A stretch of DNA of 64,000 nt from Asterias rubens (Eukaryota > Echinodermata > Asteroidea > Forcipulatida > Asteriidae), in NCBI RefSeq assembly GCF_902459465.1, contig NC_047062.1, positions 31,056,673-31,120,672 on the forward strand. The letters run 5' to 3'. The notes beneath the pieces are model-generated. The model made no database searches, had not been told where the DNA came from, and was given only the letters and a program-made list of their open reading frames with translations. Made by a program: the position numbers and the translations under genes. Positions 33,675 to 44,105 of this stretch are shown here, one piece after another; position 1 is the first letter of the stretch, and the number at the start of each line of letters is the position of its first letter.

Positions 33675-34199
33675 TCGACGGAATAGTCCCTCATGAGTTG
33701 TTGAGTCTCGTTTGGATTGAGATTTGTGTCTCTGGTGATGGTGTCTGGGTAGCTTATTTTCCTCCTGCCGCGGTTTGGATGTCCGCCAGGAGGATTCCAG
33801 AAGACCAGGTGCGATATAGGTTGATCGTCTGTACGATAAAAAACAAAATCAGGACTATTTTGATTGTAGTATTCAAAATGAGCAACATTAATCAGCAGTA
33901 ATTTAGGGGATGTCATTCGCTTAAAACAGTTCTCTCAACCAATGATGTTGATATTTCTTTATAAATGAGCTCCCACAATGAAACTTTTGTATAAAATTTA
34001 AATAACTAAAAGGAAAGAATTCTTTTTCACATGCAACGTCCTACGGAACTTTTCTTTGAATCTTAAAAACCTGACAGAAAAACCACAATCCAGGCTTTCA
34101 ACTTTAAAATGAATGCCAAACAAACACATATCTATAAAAGAATATGACTGATGTTAACTTCTGCTCAAACCAGACCAGCAATACACATTCCGCATAGGT
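33673..34199. other. No gene recognised
   Basis: Non-coding sequence. AACCTGACAGAAAAACCACA near 34067 recurs in diverged form near 33314, 39957 and 44780, consistent with duplicated introns. Confidence 0.4.
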
Positions 34200-34925
34200 A
34201 TACTCAACTAAACAAGAATGGTGTGTTGACAAACACAAATGTCTCACTGAGAGTAATTTTATTCTTGAGTTGTTCCTTGGAGAACATTTCCATTGTTTTA
34301 GACACAATGACCTTGGCATTTGTCCTGGGGGGGGGATCCAAAAACAAAAGGTTTCAGGGGATCCTAAGAACAGTCCACCAGCCATGTTTGGCGTTGATAC
34401 GCCAAGTACTTTGATACTTTGATACTCGTACATTTCTATTGTTTTCTATTGGCATTTTGTCCTGCTGGGGGGTAATCCAAAACAAATGGTTCAATCGCAA
34501 TGTACAGTCCGCACGATAGTTTTGGCGTTGATACGCCAAGTACTTTGATACTTTGATACTCGTACATTTCTATTGTTTAAGCAATAATAACCTTCTATAA
34601 GGGTAAAAAAAAAAATGACATACATGTGTACAATGCAATTGTAGAGGTCCGAAATTGATAAGATTCTTGGGGATCCCTAAACCAATCCACAAACCAAGTA
34701 TGGAGTTGATATGCCAAGACCTTTCAGAGTTGTTGCTCGGACAACAATTCTTTTGTTTGGTATCCATAATGACCTTGACATTACATTTGTCCCTGTAGGG
34801 TCCAAAAACAATAGGCTCCTACGGATCCAAAGACCAATCCACAAACCAAGTTTGGAATTCATATGCTAGAGTCCTTCTTTAGTTATCACACGGACAATGA
34901 TTACGCACGCCAAACGCCTGCAACC
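34200..34925 (+). repeat. Four diverged tandem units of an old interspersed repeat
   Basis: Units share a word like TTTGTCCTG..GGGATCCAAAA, CCAAGT(T/A)TGGAGTTGATATG and GCCAA, and end TTATCACACGGACAATGATT. Two of the units share an exact TTTGGCGTTGATACGCCAAG with TACTTTGATACTTTGATACT. The pattern resembles a dispersed repeat I recall from marine invertebrate genomes; it is not coding. Confidence 0.65.
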
Positions 34926-34960
34926 GTGGACCTCCTATTGTCCCTCTTTTGTTTATACTC

Positions 34961-35146
34961 TTAAGGCCTGGTCACACAGGCCACGATAACGAGAATGAAA
35001 ACGAGATAGTTAAAACATCACGCCCTCGATTGGTTGAATGAGCGTGGGCGTATTCTGCGTGGAGCAATTCAACCAGTAGAATGCGTTCTCTTTGCGTCGT
35101 TATCGTTATCATTTTCGTTATCGCTGCAGTGTGACTTGGCCTTTAA
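34961..35146. mobile_element. TTAA-flanked MITE, family C
   Basis: Terminal inverted repeats begin TTAAGGCCTGGTCACAC on the left and the complement of TTAAAGGCCAAGTCACAC on the right. Both arms continue with CGATAACGAGAATGA / CGATAACGAAAATGA. TTAA flanks both ends. It is about 186 bp and non-coding. Confidence 0.82.
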
Positions 35147-35583
35147 CTTCTTGCAACAGCTCCCATGGGTTTTGTACTGTAGACCTTTCTCAAACTGTGG
35201 ATGCTATTGTCCTCTTTTCTTATAGGTCCCTGGTTTGAATGTGTTTACCCACTCACACCACAGAAGGACAAGACAAACACTACATGCCCCTTCAGCTTGC
35301 TTCGCTGCAGGGGGCATAAAAATAGCAGTATTAACTATAGAAGATGAAACAAGAAAGGTAGTGGTGGAACTTCAAAATTAACTTATTACATACAAAAACT
35401 GCATGAGCTTTCTTATCAACAACTTCTTGCATCTGATGAACTTGTTGTTGCTACAAAACCTGTCACAGTTTTTGGACGTAATTAGTGAATCTTTAAGTGC
35501 TACCACTACCGTCCTTACATTTTAACTAGAGAGCTGTATTTGGGACTGGTTGTCCATATCTTGATTCATTTGTGGGATCTCAC
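35147..35583. other. Intron-like spacer
   Basis: No gene is seen. The words GAGCTGTATTTGGGACTGGT at 35532 match similar words at 27283, 33471 and 44934, next to other repeated units. Confidence 0.4.
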
Positions 35584-35702
35584 CTTCTGCTGTAGAGTGC
35601 TGCTTCTTTCTTTTACTGTCGAGTGCTGCTCCTTTATCATAGACAAGTCCTGGATATCCACTTATTGATGGGTAGATCTCTTCGGAGAAACTCTAAACCT
35701 TT
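35584..35702 (-). other. Exon-like unit d (minus strand)
   Basis: On the minus strand the acceptor TTTGTGTTGCAG and the strong donor AGAAG|GTGAGAT bracket 119 bp. After an early TAG the frame reads SFSEEIYPSISGYPGLVYDK, then G-A-A-L-D-S-K-R-K-K. A short internal duplication (GCTGCTTCTTTC / GCTGCTCCTTTA on the plus strand) makes it longer than its relatives. Confidence 0.5.
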
Positions 35703-36441
35703 CTGCAACACAAACTCAATATTTATTTCCATTAACATTAAGTTGTGTTTTAAAATTTACCTTTACTGCAGGATGTTGTGTGTACTTCTTCAAGCAACAA
35801 AACAAAGATAAACATTTGTCTGTGTACATTTGAACTTTACATGAAGCAACCAGAGGGACTTTCCCAAGTGATTGTTTAAATGTTTTATAAACGCAGATGT
35901 AAACGAACAAACTAACATGTACACATTTAATTTCAAAAGGTCGCCTGGTTGTATATTTTCAGATATCGCCTAAAATCACGAGCAGTTATGTCCAAGCAAG
36001 AAGAATAATCCCAAATAGCAATACACGACCTAAGAAACGTTACTGCGACAATGCTTCTCAGATTCAAACTATATTGCATAAAAACTGGTATTTTAACATA
36101 ACCACATTATAAAGGTGCTGTAGGCTTCTAACCAAATGGTACAAAAAAAAACAAAAAAAAACAAAAAACAGTTCAGCTCGTTAACTCAAAAACATTCTGC
36201 AACAAGTACTACAGAGATCAATTTCCAAGGGCTCAGACATGCAAAAGTGGAACTACAGAAATAGAGCAAACCTTTAAAGGAACCACGTTGCCATGGATCG
36301 GTCGAGTTGGTCTTTGAAAAGCGCTTGTAACCGTTTGTTATAAAATGCATATGATTAGAAAGATATTTTAAAAGTAGAATATAATGATCCACACAAGTAT
36401 CACTCGAAACTGCGTGGTTTTCCTCTTACTTGTCGACAAAC
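35703..36441. other. Intron-like spacer
   Basis: No gene is seen. An A-rich C-interrupted tract lies at 36146-36168. AACATTCTGCAACAAGTACT at 36190 resembles words near 39484 and 44913. Confidence 0.4.
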
Positions 36442-36494
36442 ACGGTCGGCCATTTATGGGAGTCAAATCTTGGACTCCATAAATGGCCGACCGT
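36442..36494. repeat. 53-bp foldback hairpin
   Basis: Arms of 22-23 bases (ACGGTCGGCCATTTATGG and its complement) pair with a single bulged G around an 8-base loop. It lies about 40 bp from the donor of exon-like unit c and is probably a small foldback element. Confidence 0.85.
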
Positions 36495-36535
36495 ATTGTT
36501 CGCAAAGTAAAACTAAAACCTTTTGTGGAAATTAC

Positions 36536-36608
36536 CTTTTACTGGAGAGTGTAGCTCTGTCATCATAGGCTGGTCTTAGACGATTAGATGTCTTTGGAAA
36601 TCCCGAGC
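36536..36608 (-). other. Exon-like unit c (minus strand)
   Basis: On the minus strand the acceptor CTGCAGTCAG and donor AAAAG|GTAATT bracket 73 bp. The open frame reads SGFPKTSNRLRPAYDDRATL, then S-S-K. It keeps the RPAYDD core but has lost about 14 bases relative to unit a. Confidence 0.5.
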
Positions 36609-36960
36609 CTGACTGCAGTGTCATCATCATTCCCCAAAGACTTGCGTCCATGGCCCCCTCATGAGGCGCACTCCTGGAGTCGCCACCATCACATGTTCTC
36701 TTTCAATCGCTGCTCTTCTCAGCTCTCCTATGCTTCTACCACTCCACTTTGTTACATTGTCTATCCAGCACAGCTTAGGGCGGCCTCTGGCTCAAGTAGG
36801 CAGACCATCAGCTGCAGAACATCTACATGTATAACTGTGTGGGGTACGCCTCCCTGTCTCATCACATGAGCGCACGCCTTCCCCTCCAACACCTCATCCT
36901 CTGTAAGACACCACTGTTCACCAATCAGCTCAGCCAGCCTTTTATCTGGATGAAACCTGA
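36609..36960 (-). pseudogene. LINE C-terminal fragment with DNV..W motif
   Basis: On the minus strand one frame reads HVMRQGG, then after a frameshift a G-R-P-K-L-C-W-I-D-N-V run followed by TKWSGRSIGELRRAAIE. The order HVMR, RGRP, W.DNV..W.G.S, EL.RAA matches the C-terminal tail of some endonuclease-plus-RT retrotransposons (family motif, from memory). At least one stop and one frameshift break it, and the RT domain itself is absent. It is inserted between exon-like units c and b. Confidence 0.6.
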
Positions 36961-37351
36961 CCACAAGGAGTAACAACAATTCAAAATATTCAATTGAAAA
37001 AAAAACCTTCATCCACCAGTAAAACATTTAGGCTCAGTTAACTTGCTCATACTTTTGGATTCTACTGTAGTTTAAAAATTGTTTAAATTTAATGAAGAAA
37101 ACCAACTTTGAAAGCAACAACAAAATATTTGGAGGGACTTTTGTTTTACTGAATTATTTTGGTTTTTGGTTGTTTTTTTTACAGTTACTTTCAAATGCAT
37201 AAGCAGTTCTCTTGAGAATTGGTGTTGGTGAGCTATGAGAACGAACCTTGACAAAACAATAAACGACTTAAAAAAAAAAAAAAAAATGTCTTGATTTTTG
37301 TTTTCAACTTAAAGCATGTCACACAGATCTCGTGAAAACCAACATTTCCTG
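36961..37351. other. No gene recognised; A tract
   Basis: Spacer between two LINE fragments. A run of 17 A at 37270-37286 could be the tail of an older insertion. Confidence 0.45.
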
Positions 37352-38860
37352 AAATGAATCCCATCAACGTTTCATGTGATGGCGGTGTGAAACTGTTATC
37401 AGGTCTTAATATCAAGAAAGCTACTGGGCCAAACACTCTTCCAGCTCAGGTTAAGGAAGTCGCTGTGGAGATCGCACCAATCCTCACCTACATTTTTCAA
37501 AAGTCCTTAGACACTGGCTTTCTTCCGTCTGATTGGCTTACTGCTAATATTTCACCAATCTTCAAGAAGGGAGACAGAAGTGCACCATCCAACAACTGGC
37601 CAGTGTCTATCGCATCAATTTGCAGTAAACTCTTGGAACACCTCGTCTATATTAACATAATGGATCACTACAACCATCACAACATCCTCACTGACGCCCA
37701 GCCCGGTTTCCGTTTGGGACACTCGTGCGAGTCCCAACTGATAATTACAGCTCAAGATCTTGCCAAAGCCCTTGATGACCTAGAGCAGGTAGACGCAATA
37801 GTACTGGATTTCTCAAAGTCCTTTGATCGCATTCCCCATCAGTGACTTCTACGGAAACTTCCAACAATACCGCATAAAAGGATCCATCCTACAGTGGACA
37901 TATCTTTTTCTGAATCAATGCAACCAACGAGTAGTCATCGAGGGCAAGGCTTCAGACCGGGTTTCAGTAACATCTGGAGTGCCTCAAGGTACTGTGCATG
38001 GCCCCCTCCTCTTCCTTACATGCATTAATGACGTCCCGACTGGCATCACGACGACTGCCTCATGTATCGGTCAATCTCTTCCCCCCCGAGACAGCGTCAA
38101 CTTCCAACATGACATTGACCGCCTCCATAAAATGTCATTGGACTGGGAGATGAAAATTAACATCGACAAGTGCCATCTGATGAGGCTTACTCGCTGCCGC
38201 AATCGCCGCAAAAAAATAATCAGCACCCAATACAATTTGGGAGGTAACCAACTCACTTCAGCCGAGGAGTACTCCCTCTCTTGTTTCCGTCCAACATGTC
38301 CTGACAGAAACACTTAGAAAAAGTTCCCAACAAAGCAAACAGAATGTTGGGCCTGCTACGCAGCAACCTCAGACGCTGTTGATGTAAAATCCATCAGAAA
38401 GCTTATATAGGCCTCGTCAGACCGCACCTAGAGTACTTCAGCACAGTATGGGACCCCCATAACAAAAAAGACATCACCAGAGTGGAGAGTGTTCAAAGAC
38501 GTGCAGCCAGGTTTGTCCTCCAGAGGTATCAACGTAGAGATAGTGTTTCTTCCATGCTGCAAGAACTTGAGTGGAAGTCACTTAAATGGAGAAGACAGGC
38601 CGCCAGCCTGTCAATGCTCTACAAGATACAGCACAACCTTGTCGCCATCAGTGCCACCCATTATCTGTCTCCAATGATACCCTCCAACAAAAGATTGTAC
38701 CACCCTTGTAAACTCCTGACTATCACTAGCCGCACTCAACTATATGGAAGTTGCTTCTTTCCCAGAACTGTCTAACTTTACAACTTGCACCAGTTGCGCT
38801 GTTGGCCACCCCAACCTTAGAGGCCTTCATGGAGGAGTTGCATCAAGCCTATTAGCAGCA
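37352..38860 (+). pseudogene. Non-LTR retrotransposon reverse transcriptase (CR1/Jockey-like), broken
   Basis: The first frame (37354-37842) has the RT blocks LNIKKATGPNTLP, PIFKKGD with N-N-W-P-V-S-I-A-S-I-C-S-K-L-L-E, GFRLGHSCESQL, and motif A VLDFSKSFDRIPH. It ends at TGA (37843-37845). A one-base insertion just beyond shifts the frame. The next frame (to 38315) has motif B SGVPQGT then GPLLFL..INDVP. The catalytic box is damaged: D-D-C-L-M-Y-R-S-I is readable only in a different frame, and about seven codons before it appear deleted, removing the F/Y-A of the usual F/YADD. DWEMKINIDKCHLMRLT follows. Downstream, GLVRPHLEYFSTVWDPH and VQRRAARFVLQRY lead to a C-terminal tail ending FFPRT. 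No endonuclease domain precedes it, so it is 5'-truncated. Family role: target-primed reverse transcription. This copy cannot be active. Confidence 0.9.
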
Positions 38861-39009
38861 GGCTAGTTTTTACTTGCAATATGTCTAGCACCAACTGAGT
38901 TCCAGTTGTCTTGTCTTCAGCACCTTCAGTTCTCCAAAGTTTTTTTTGTTTAGCACTTGTGATCTTTACTCCACCAACAATCAAGCCGCCATGGCTTAAC
39001 GTCCTCACT

Positions 39010-39383
39010 TAAAGCCATTATACACTTTCGGTAAACAGTATTGTCCAAGTCCCACACTTCGTGTATCACAACTTATATAAAGTAACAAACCTGTGAAAAT
39101 TTAGGCTCAATCGGTCATCGGAGTCGGGAGAAAATAACGGGAAAACCCACTCTTGTTTCCGCACGTTTCGCCGTGTCATGACATGTGTTTACAATAAATC
39201 CGTAATTCTCGCTATCGAGAATTGATATTGTTTCAATGTTTTCTCAATAAGTAAAGCATTTCATGTAATAATATTTCAAGAGAAGTCATTCACCATTACC
39301 TTCTGTAAACCCTGCAAGTTATTTGTAAATCTGTGAACTTTTTTTCTTCTTTTCTGTATTGAAAGTGTATAATGTCTTTAAGG
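39010..39383. mobile_element. TTAA-flanked MITE, family B
   Basis: Terminal inverted repeats are TTAAAGCCATTATACACTTT at the left and the complement of TTAAAGACATTATACACTTT at the right. The inner part shares CAAACCTGTGAAAATTTAGG and CTCAATCGGTCATCG with family A, so the two families are related. It is non-coding. Confidence 0.82.
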
Positions 39384-39557
39384 ATCCTGCCAAGTTATGT
39401 TAATGTAAACATCTCAAGGAACTTCTCAAAACTCTATATGGCCTGACAAAAAAAAAACTAGCGTACATGTAGTCAGCTCTAGACATTCTGCACAATTACT
39501 ACAAAGATCCATTTGAGACAATTTGGTAATATTAAACATTTCGTTCCTGAAATTTAC

Positions 39558-39670
39558 CTTCTACTGGAAAGGGCAGCTCCTTTATCATAGTCCGGTATTG
39601 GACACCTTTATCATAGTCCGGTATTGGACATCTCTCTGTTTATGGGTAGTTCTCTTCACAGATGGTAAGC
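39558..39670 (-). other. Exon-like unit b (minus strand), with 26-bp internal duplication
   Basis: On the minus strand the acceptor CTGTTGCATTCAG and donor AGAAG|GTAAAT bracket 113 bp. A 26-bp segment containing TATCATAGTCCGGTATTGG is present twice in tandem and shifts the frame. The peptide core corresponds to E-N-Y-P, a stop, then C-P-I-P-D-Y-D-K-G, so this copy looks non-functional as coding sequence although its splice sites are good. Confidence 0.5.
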
Positions 39671-40032
39671 CTGAATGCAACAGAGAAAAAGGGAAACAAT
39701 TGTTTTACAAATATGATTTAAAATTGTTTTAAAAACATGATTCAACATTATAAATAAATTGCTGTCAAGAGCAACATGAGCAACAACGATTTTGACGACA
39801 AATGCCTGGAACAGGTCTCTTTGGGATTGATTTTGTAAGGTTATCGGTAAGCTCTGAGAATTAAACATTTCTCTAATCTTAGGCTAACAATTTTCTATGA
39901 GATATTTTGTAATGAACGTATTTAAAGCATCTTTGATGGGACTTCTCAACATCTTTAAAACCTGATAGATACACAACCCAGCCCAACTGTTTTGAAAGAA
40001 AAATTGAAACGCTATATATTGGTACTAACTTC
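39671..40032. other. Intron-like spacer
   Basis: No gene is seen. AACCTGATAGATACACAACC near 39959 matches words near other units. Confidence 0.4.
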
Positions 40033-40424
40033 AGTTTAAAGGCAGTGGACACTATTGGTAATTGTCAAAGACTAGCCTTCACAGTTAGTGTATCTTAACA
40101 AATGCATAAAATAACACACCATTCGAAAATTTGAGCTCAATCGGTCATCAAAGTTGCGAGATATAACAAAAGAAAAAAACACCCTTGTCACACGAAGTTG
40201 AGTGCGTTTAGATGGTTGATTTCGAGACCTCAAGTTCTAAATCTGAGGTCTCGAAATAATATTCGTGGAAAATTACTTCTTTCTTGAAAACTATGGCACT
40301 TCAGAGGGAGCCGTTTCTCACAATGTTTTATACCATCAACCTATCCCCATTACTCGTCACCAAGTAAGGTTTTATGCTAATAATTATTTTCAGTAATTAC
40401 CAACAGTGTCCACTGCTTTTAAAC
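40033..40424 (+). mobile_element. TTAA-MITE family A, copy 7 (complete)
   Basis: It starts TTTAAAGGCAGTGGACACTA and ends CAGTGTCCACTGCTTTTAAA. The central palindrome GAGACCTCA / TGAGGTCTC is intact. Confidence 0.87.
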
Positions 40425-40500
40425 CAAAGCAGAGACAGACATTCTACAAATTCATAACATAATCTATTTCTTTGACCAGGTGTAAATATTAAAAGTTAGC

Positions 40501-40593
40501 TTTTGGGGGTCGTAAAGTGCAGCTCCTTCATCATAGGCTGGTCTTGGACGTCTACTTGTTGAAGGGTAGATCTCTTTGTTGATGAAAGCTTTA
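40501..40593 (-). other. Exon-like unit a (minus strand), best preserved peptide
   Basis: On the minus strand the acceptor is TTTTTTTTGTGTTGTAG. The frame is open across the unit: a lead-in A-F-I-N-K, then EIYPSTSRRPRPAYDEGAAL and Y-D-P-Q-K-L. No GT donor is seen where related units have one, so the 3' end is uncertain and this copy may be the last exon, or decayed. It is the most 5' unit found on this strand and the best guide to the shared peptide, which is Pro/Arg-rich with an acidic end. I know no family for it. Confidence 0.5.
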
Positions 40594-40925
40594 CTACAAC
40601 ACAAAAAAAAAATGACCACAAAATCTGTTAACATTTTAGTGCATTGGCGGAGTAAACAACATCTGTTGCATAACCGACCTTTGATAACTGTACTGGGCCC
40701 AATTTCAGGCTCTGCTTAGCACCGAATTATGCACTAATGATTTCCATTCTCCACTTGCAGGGCAAGCGATGAATTCCTGCCCTAGCTGTGTAAGCTTAGT
40801 ATGCCTAGTAGCAAGGAGTCTGCACGCACACATGGCAAAATTCCCATTTTAATTGACTGTTTTTGTAAACATACATTTCGGCTTTTAGCAGCTCTATTGT
40901 AGTGTTTTAATAAAGCATGAACCAG
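40594..40925. other. No gene recognised; GGGCCCAATTTC fragment
   Basis: Contains GGGCCCAATTTCA at 40695, which resembles the start of a foldback repeat also hinted at near 53390. Otherwise nothing is seen. Confidence 0.4.
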
Positions 40926-41091
40926 GCCTGTATGCTTCGTTTTTGAAAGGGCAAGGGCACCAAGGCATTTTCTCCTTTGTCTTAGGAGGACATTACAAAT
41001 TTCTACTAGAGCATTTCAAGGTCACCAAGGCAATGACCAGGGGGCATCAAGGCAGTCACCTTCGTTGCCTCAGTGAAGTATCAGGCCTGAA
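40926..41091 (+). repeat. Dispersed repeat X, plus copy
   Basis: It begins GGCCTGTATGCTTCGTTTTT and carries GAAAGGGCAAGGGCACCAAG and GGTCACCAAGGCAATGACCA. A second copy in opposite orientation lies at 45024-45208. It is followed by a short (AAT)n run at 41091-41105. Confidence 0.82.
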
Positions 41092-41105
41092 TAATAATAA
41101 TAATA

Positions 41106-42039
41106 AGTATCAATATACTCTTCGAAATAATTTTGTACAGATCTTCTTACAAGGATAATCAAGATAGCCAGTAGCGTGTATGTGTGACTTTCATACCCTA
41201 TCTTAAATACTGACCCCCCTGTTTTATCTGTCATTTTCATGTGTTTGTAAGAGAACCATTTGGACGCCCAGTTTTAAATTTCAGCACATTTGTACACCCT
41301 TTTACCAAATCCTGGCTCAAACCTTGACCACGGCCAAGTGACTTGTCTTTTTGTGATGCACCAGCCTACAGCCCATGACTATTTAGCTTGAAGCACGGTG
41401 GTCTGCTTATGGCTTACCAGTGCCTAGCATCCTTTAAATGGTCACACTTTGGGTTATTTTGGTATAAATTTTATATGAAAGCCTGTTTTGTAAAAAAGAT
41501 GGTACATGTATGGGAGTAAGCATCCTGCAAAATCACATTATCTTATAAGTGCCCCCATTGATAAATCAATCAAAACTCTAAAGGTAGCCTGCATGATTGT
41601 GACTTTGCAAATTTCAATGATGTCCGCTTGAATGCTGCCCTCCATACGACCAGAGGTGGTACCCGCTTCGAGTCGATGGATTTGACGCTCTCGACGACAA
41701 AGACCAAGAAAGATGTTTTCTCGTCAAGCTGAAAGTTATTGGTCAACTCTCCTCAGTAATTATCAGCAAGGTGTATCACATAGACTAATTGGAAGATGCG
41801 GCCATAAAACCGGGTAATGGGTTGTCTTGCAGTGATCTCCTATTTTGTTTCTACTGAGGGGTTAACTTGAAAGGGGAACTCATGTCAGCGACCCTGCAAT
41901 CATTGGCTTAGCATTGCTGCATTGGCCCCTACTGGTGGGCTCATCTTTTATCCCTGCTACATGTAGGACAGCTAAGGCAGCATTCCTGAGCTTCCATTTA
42001 ATGTTGATTGTGGATCTGGCAATCTGAACATTGGGTTAT
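41106..42039. other. No gene recognised
   Basis: Mixed sequence. A segment at about 41620-41790 has a short open stretch but no recognisable motif. Confidence 0.4.
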
Positions 42040-43015
42040 TGGCAGGGTTGGCTCTTGACTGAACGGTTGGTTCTTGACTGAAGGATTGGTTCTTGACTGA
42101 AGGGTTGGTTCTTGACTGAAGGGTTGGTTCTAGGGCTTGGTTATTGACCAATGGGTTGGTCCTTGACCGAAGGATTGGTTCTTGACCGATGGGTTGGTCC
42201 TTGACTGAAGGCTGTTTTTCTTGACTGAAGGGATGGTTCTTGACTGAAGGGTTGGTTCTGGACTGAAGGGTTGGTTCTAGGGCTTGGTTATTGACCGATG
42301 GTTGGTTCTTAACTGAAGGATTGGTTCTTGACTGAAGGCTTTTTTCTTGACTGAAGGGATGGTTCTTGACTGAAGGATTGGTTCTTGGCTGAAGGGTTGG
42401 TTCTAGGGCTTGGTTATTGACCGATGGTTGGTTCTTAACTGAAGGATTGGTTCTTGATTGAAGGGTTGGTTCTTGACTGAAGGGTTGGTTCTGGACTGAA
42501 GGGTTGGTTCTTGACTGAAGGGTTGGTTCTAGGGCTTGGTTCTTTACTGAAGGGTAGATTCTTGACTGAAGGATTGGTTGTTGACTGGAAGGGATGGTTC
42601 TAGAGCTTGGTTCTTTACTGAAGGGTAGGTTCTTAACTGAAGGTTTTGTTCTTGACTGAGGGATATTGGTTCTTGACTGAAGGGTTGGTTCTTGACTGAA
42701 AGGTTGGTTCTTGACTGAAGGGTTGGTTCTTGATTGAAGGATTGGTTCTTGACTGAGGGATATTGGTTCTTGACTGAAGGGTTGTTTCTTGACTGAAGGC
42801 TTGGATCTTGACTGACAGATTGGTTCTTGACTGACAGATTGGTTCTTGACTGAATGATTAGTTCTTGACTGAAGGATTGGTTCTTGGTTAAAGGGGTGGT
42901 TCTTGACTGAATGGTTGGTTCTTGATTGAAGGGTTGGTTCTTGACTGAAGGATTGGTTTTAGGGTTTAGTTTTGACTGAAGGGTTGGTTTTGTTGACCGA
43001 AGGGTTGGTTCATGA
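42040..43015. repeat. 19-bp minisatellite, about 50 units
   Basis: The unit is GGTTGGTTCTTGACTGAAG with variants GGATTGG, GGCTTGG and GACCGATGG. A larger block containing TTCTAGGGCTTGGTTATTGA recurs about every 150 bp near 42130, 42270 and 42402. It is G/T-rich on the plus strand. Confidence 0.92.
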
Positions 43016-43744
43016 AATCAGCAACATGTATTATATATCACCCTGCTCTTGATCTTTGGAAATCAAAGCATCATTCGTGTAAAAGGAAGCATGTGTCTTC
43101 TTCATCATCATCAGTTGAACATGTTGTATGTAAGGCCTCCTCTTATAGCCTTAAAAATCTGGGTAGCTTGCTGATTAATTGCTGGAATTAAACTTCGCTT
43201 GTCGAGTCTTTATCAGCCACTTTGGTTGTCATTGCCTCCCCAATGGGTTGGATGGGGACTCACTCCCAAGGTATCACTGTGTTCTTTAGCTCAGCAAATT
43301 ATGTACCCAGGGTTCTCTTTTGCCTAACGCCTCCTCCTAAAGATGCATCAGCAAGTCCCCTGAAAACCCGTCATTCAGAATGTCATCTTTTTTTTCTCTC
43401 CGATGGAATTTTATCCAAGTGGCAATCTCTACTTTCTTCTACTCAGTAGACTGAGGAAAAAACTCTTTGAGAGCCTATTACATGTATGTCCTGACCCTCT
43501 CTGCCTGGTTGGGACTCATGGTACGTGTACACCTCATGTCACCTACACCTCAGCAATCCATGTGATTATAATCTCAACACTAATCCTCCTTGGTGGAGGG
43601 CAGAGCTGTTCCTCTGCACTGGCTTCACCTGTGGAGTGGACCAGATCTCGCTAGTACAGGTCGGACATGTCTTTTGTGAGACACCTCATATATTCGACCC
43701 ACTCTAGAGGTTTCAGGTGTTAAGTGATGTTTGAAACTTCGCAT
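43016..43744. other. No gene recognised
   Basis: Several short plus-strand frames occur. Their position just upstream of a LINE tail suggests decayed LINE sequence, but I cannot identify motifs. Confidence 0.4.
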
Positions 43745-44105
43745 AGTGTGAATACGTTCCTTGGGCACCTACTCCGAATGCCAGATGATGAGCCTGTCAA
43801 GATGTATGCTCTATACACACACATCTTCGGGAGAAGAAGACCAGGAAGGCAATGCACATCACTCCTGATGTCTGCTTGGAGATGATAAAGGCATGCTACA
43901 ACCAAACCAAATCTCAACACTTGTCCAAGATCGCTGTAGTTGGAAGAAACTTGTAGTCGCCTGCTCCGCTATGCTCATCATTCCTGACAAATGTTCAACA
44001 TCTGCTTGGAGTTGATGAAGGCATGCTACGACCAAGCCAAATCTCTACACTAGCCCAAGATCATCATAGTTGGAAGAACTTGTAGTAGCCTGCTCTGCAG
44101 TCGAA
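43745..44105 (+). pseudogene. LINE C-terminal fragment with duplicated tail
   Basis: The frame reads LGHLLRMPDDEPVKMYALYT, then G-R-R-R-P-G-R-Q; in the next frame LGDDKGMLQPNQISTLVQDR and W-K-K-L-V-V-A-C-S-A follow. The pattern GH.LRMPDD, RRRPGR, DR..W is the C-terminal tail of an endonuclease-plus-RT type retrotransposon. The last ~100 bp occur twice (about 43875-43975 and 44005-44105). Stops and frameshifts make it dead. Confidence 0.65.
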
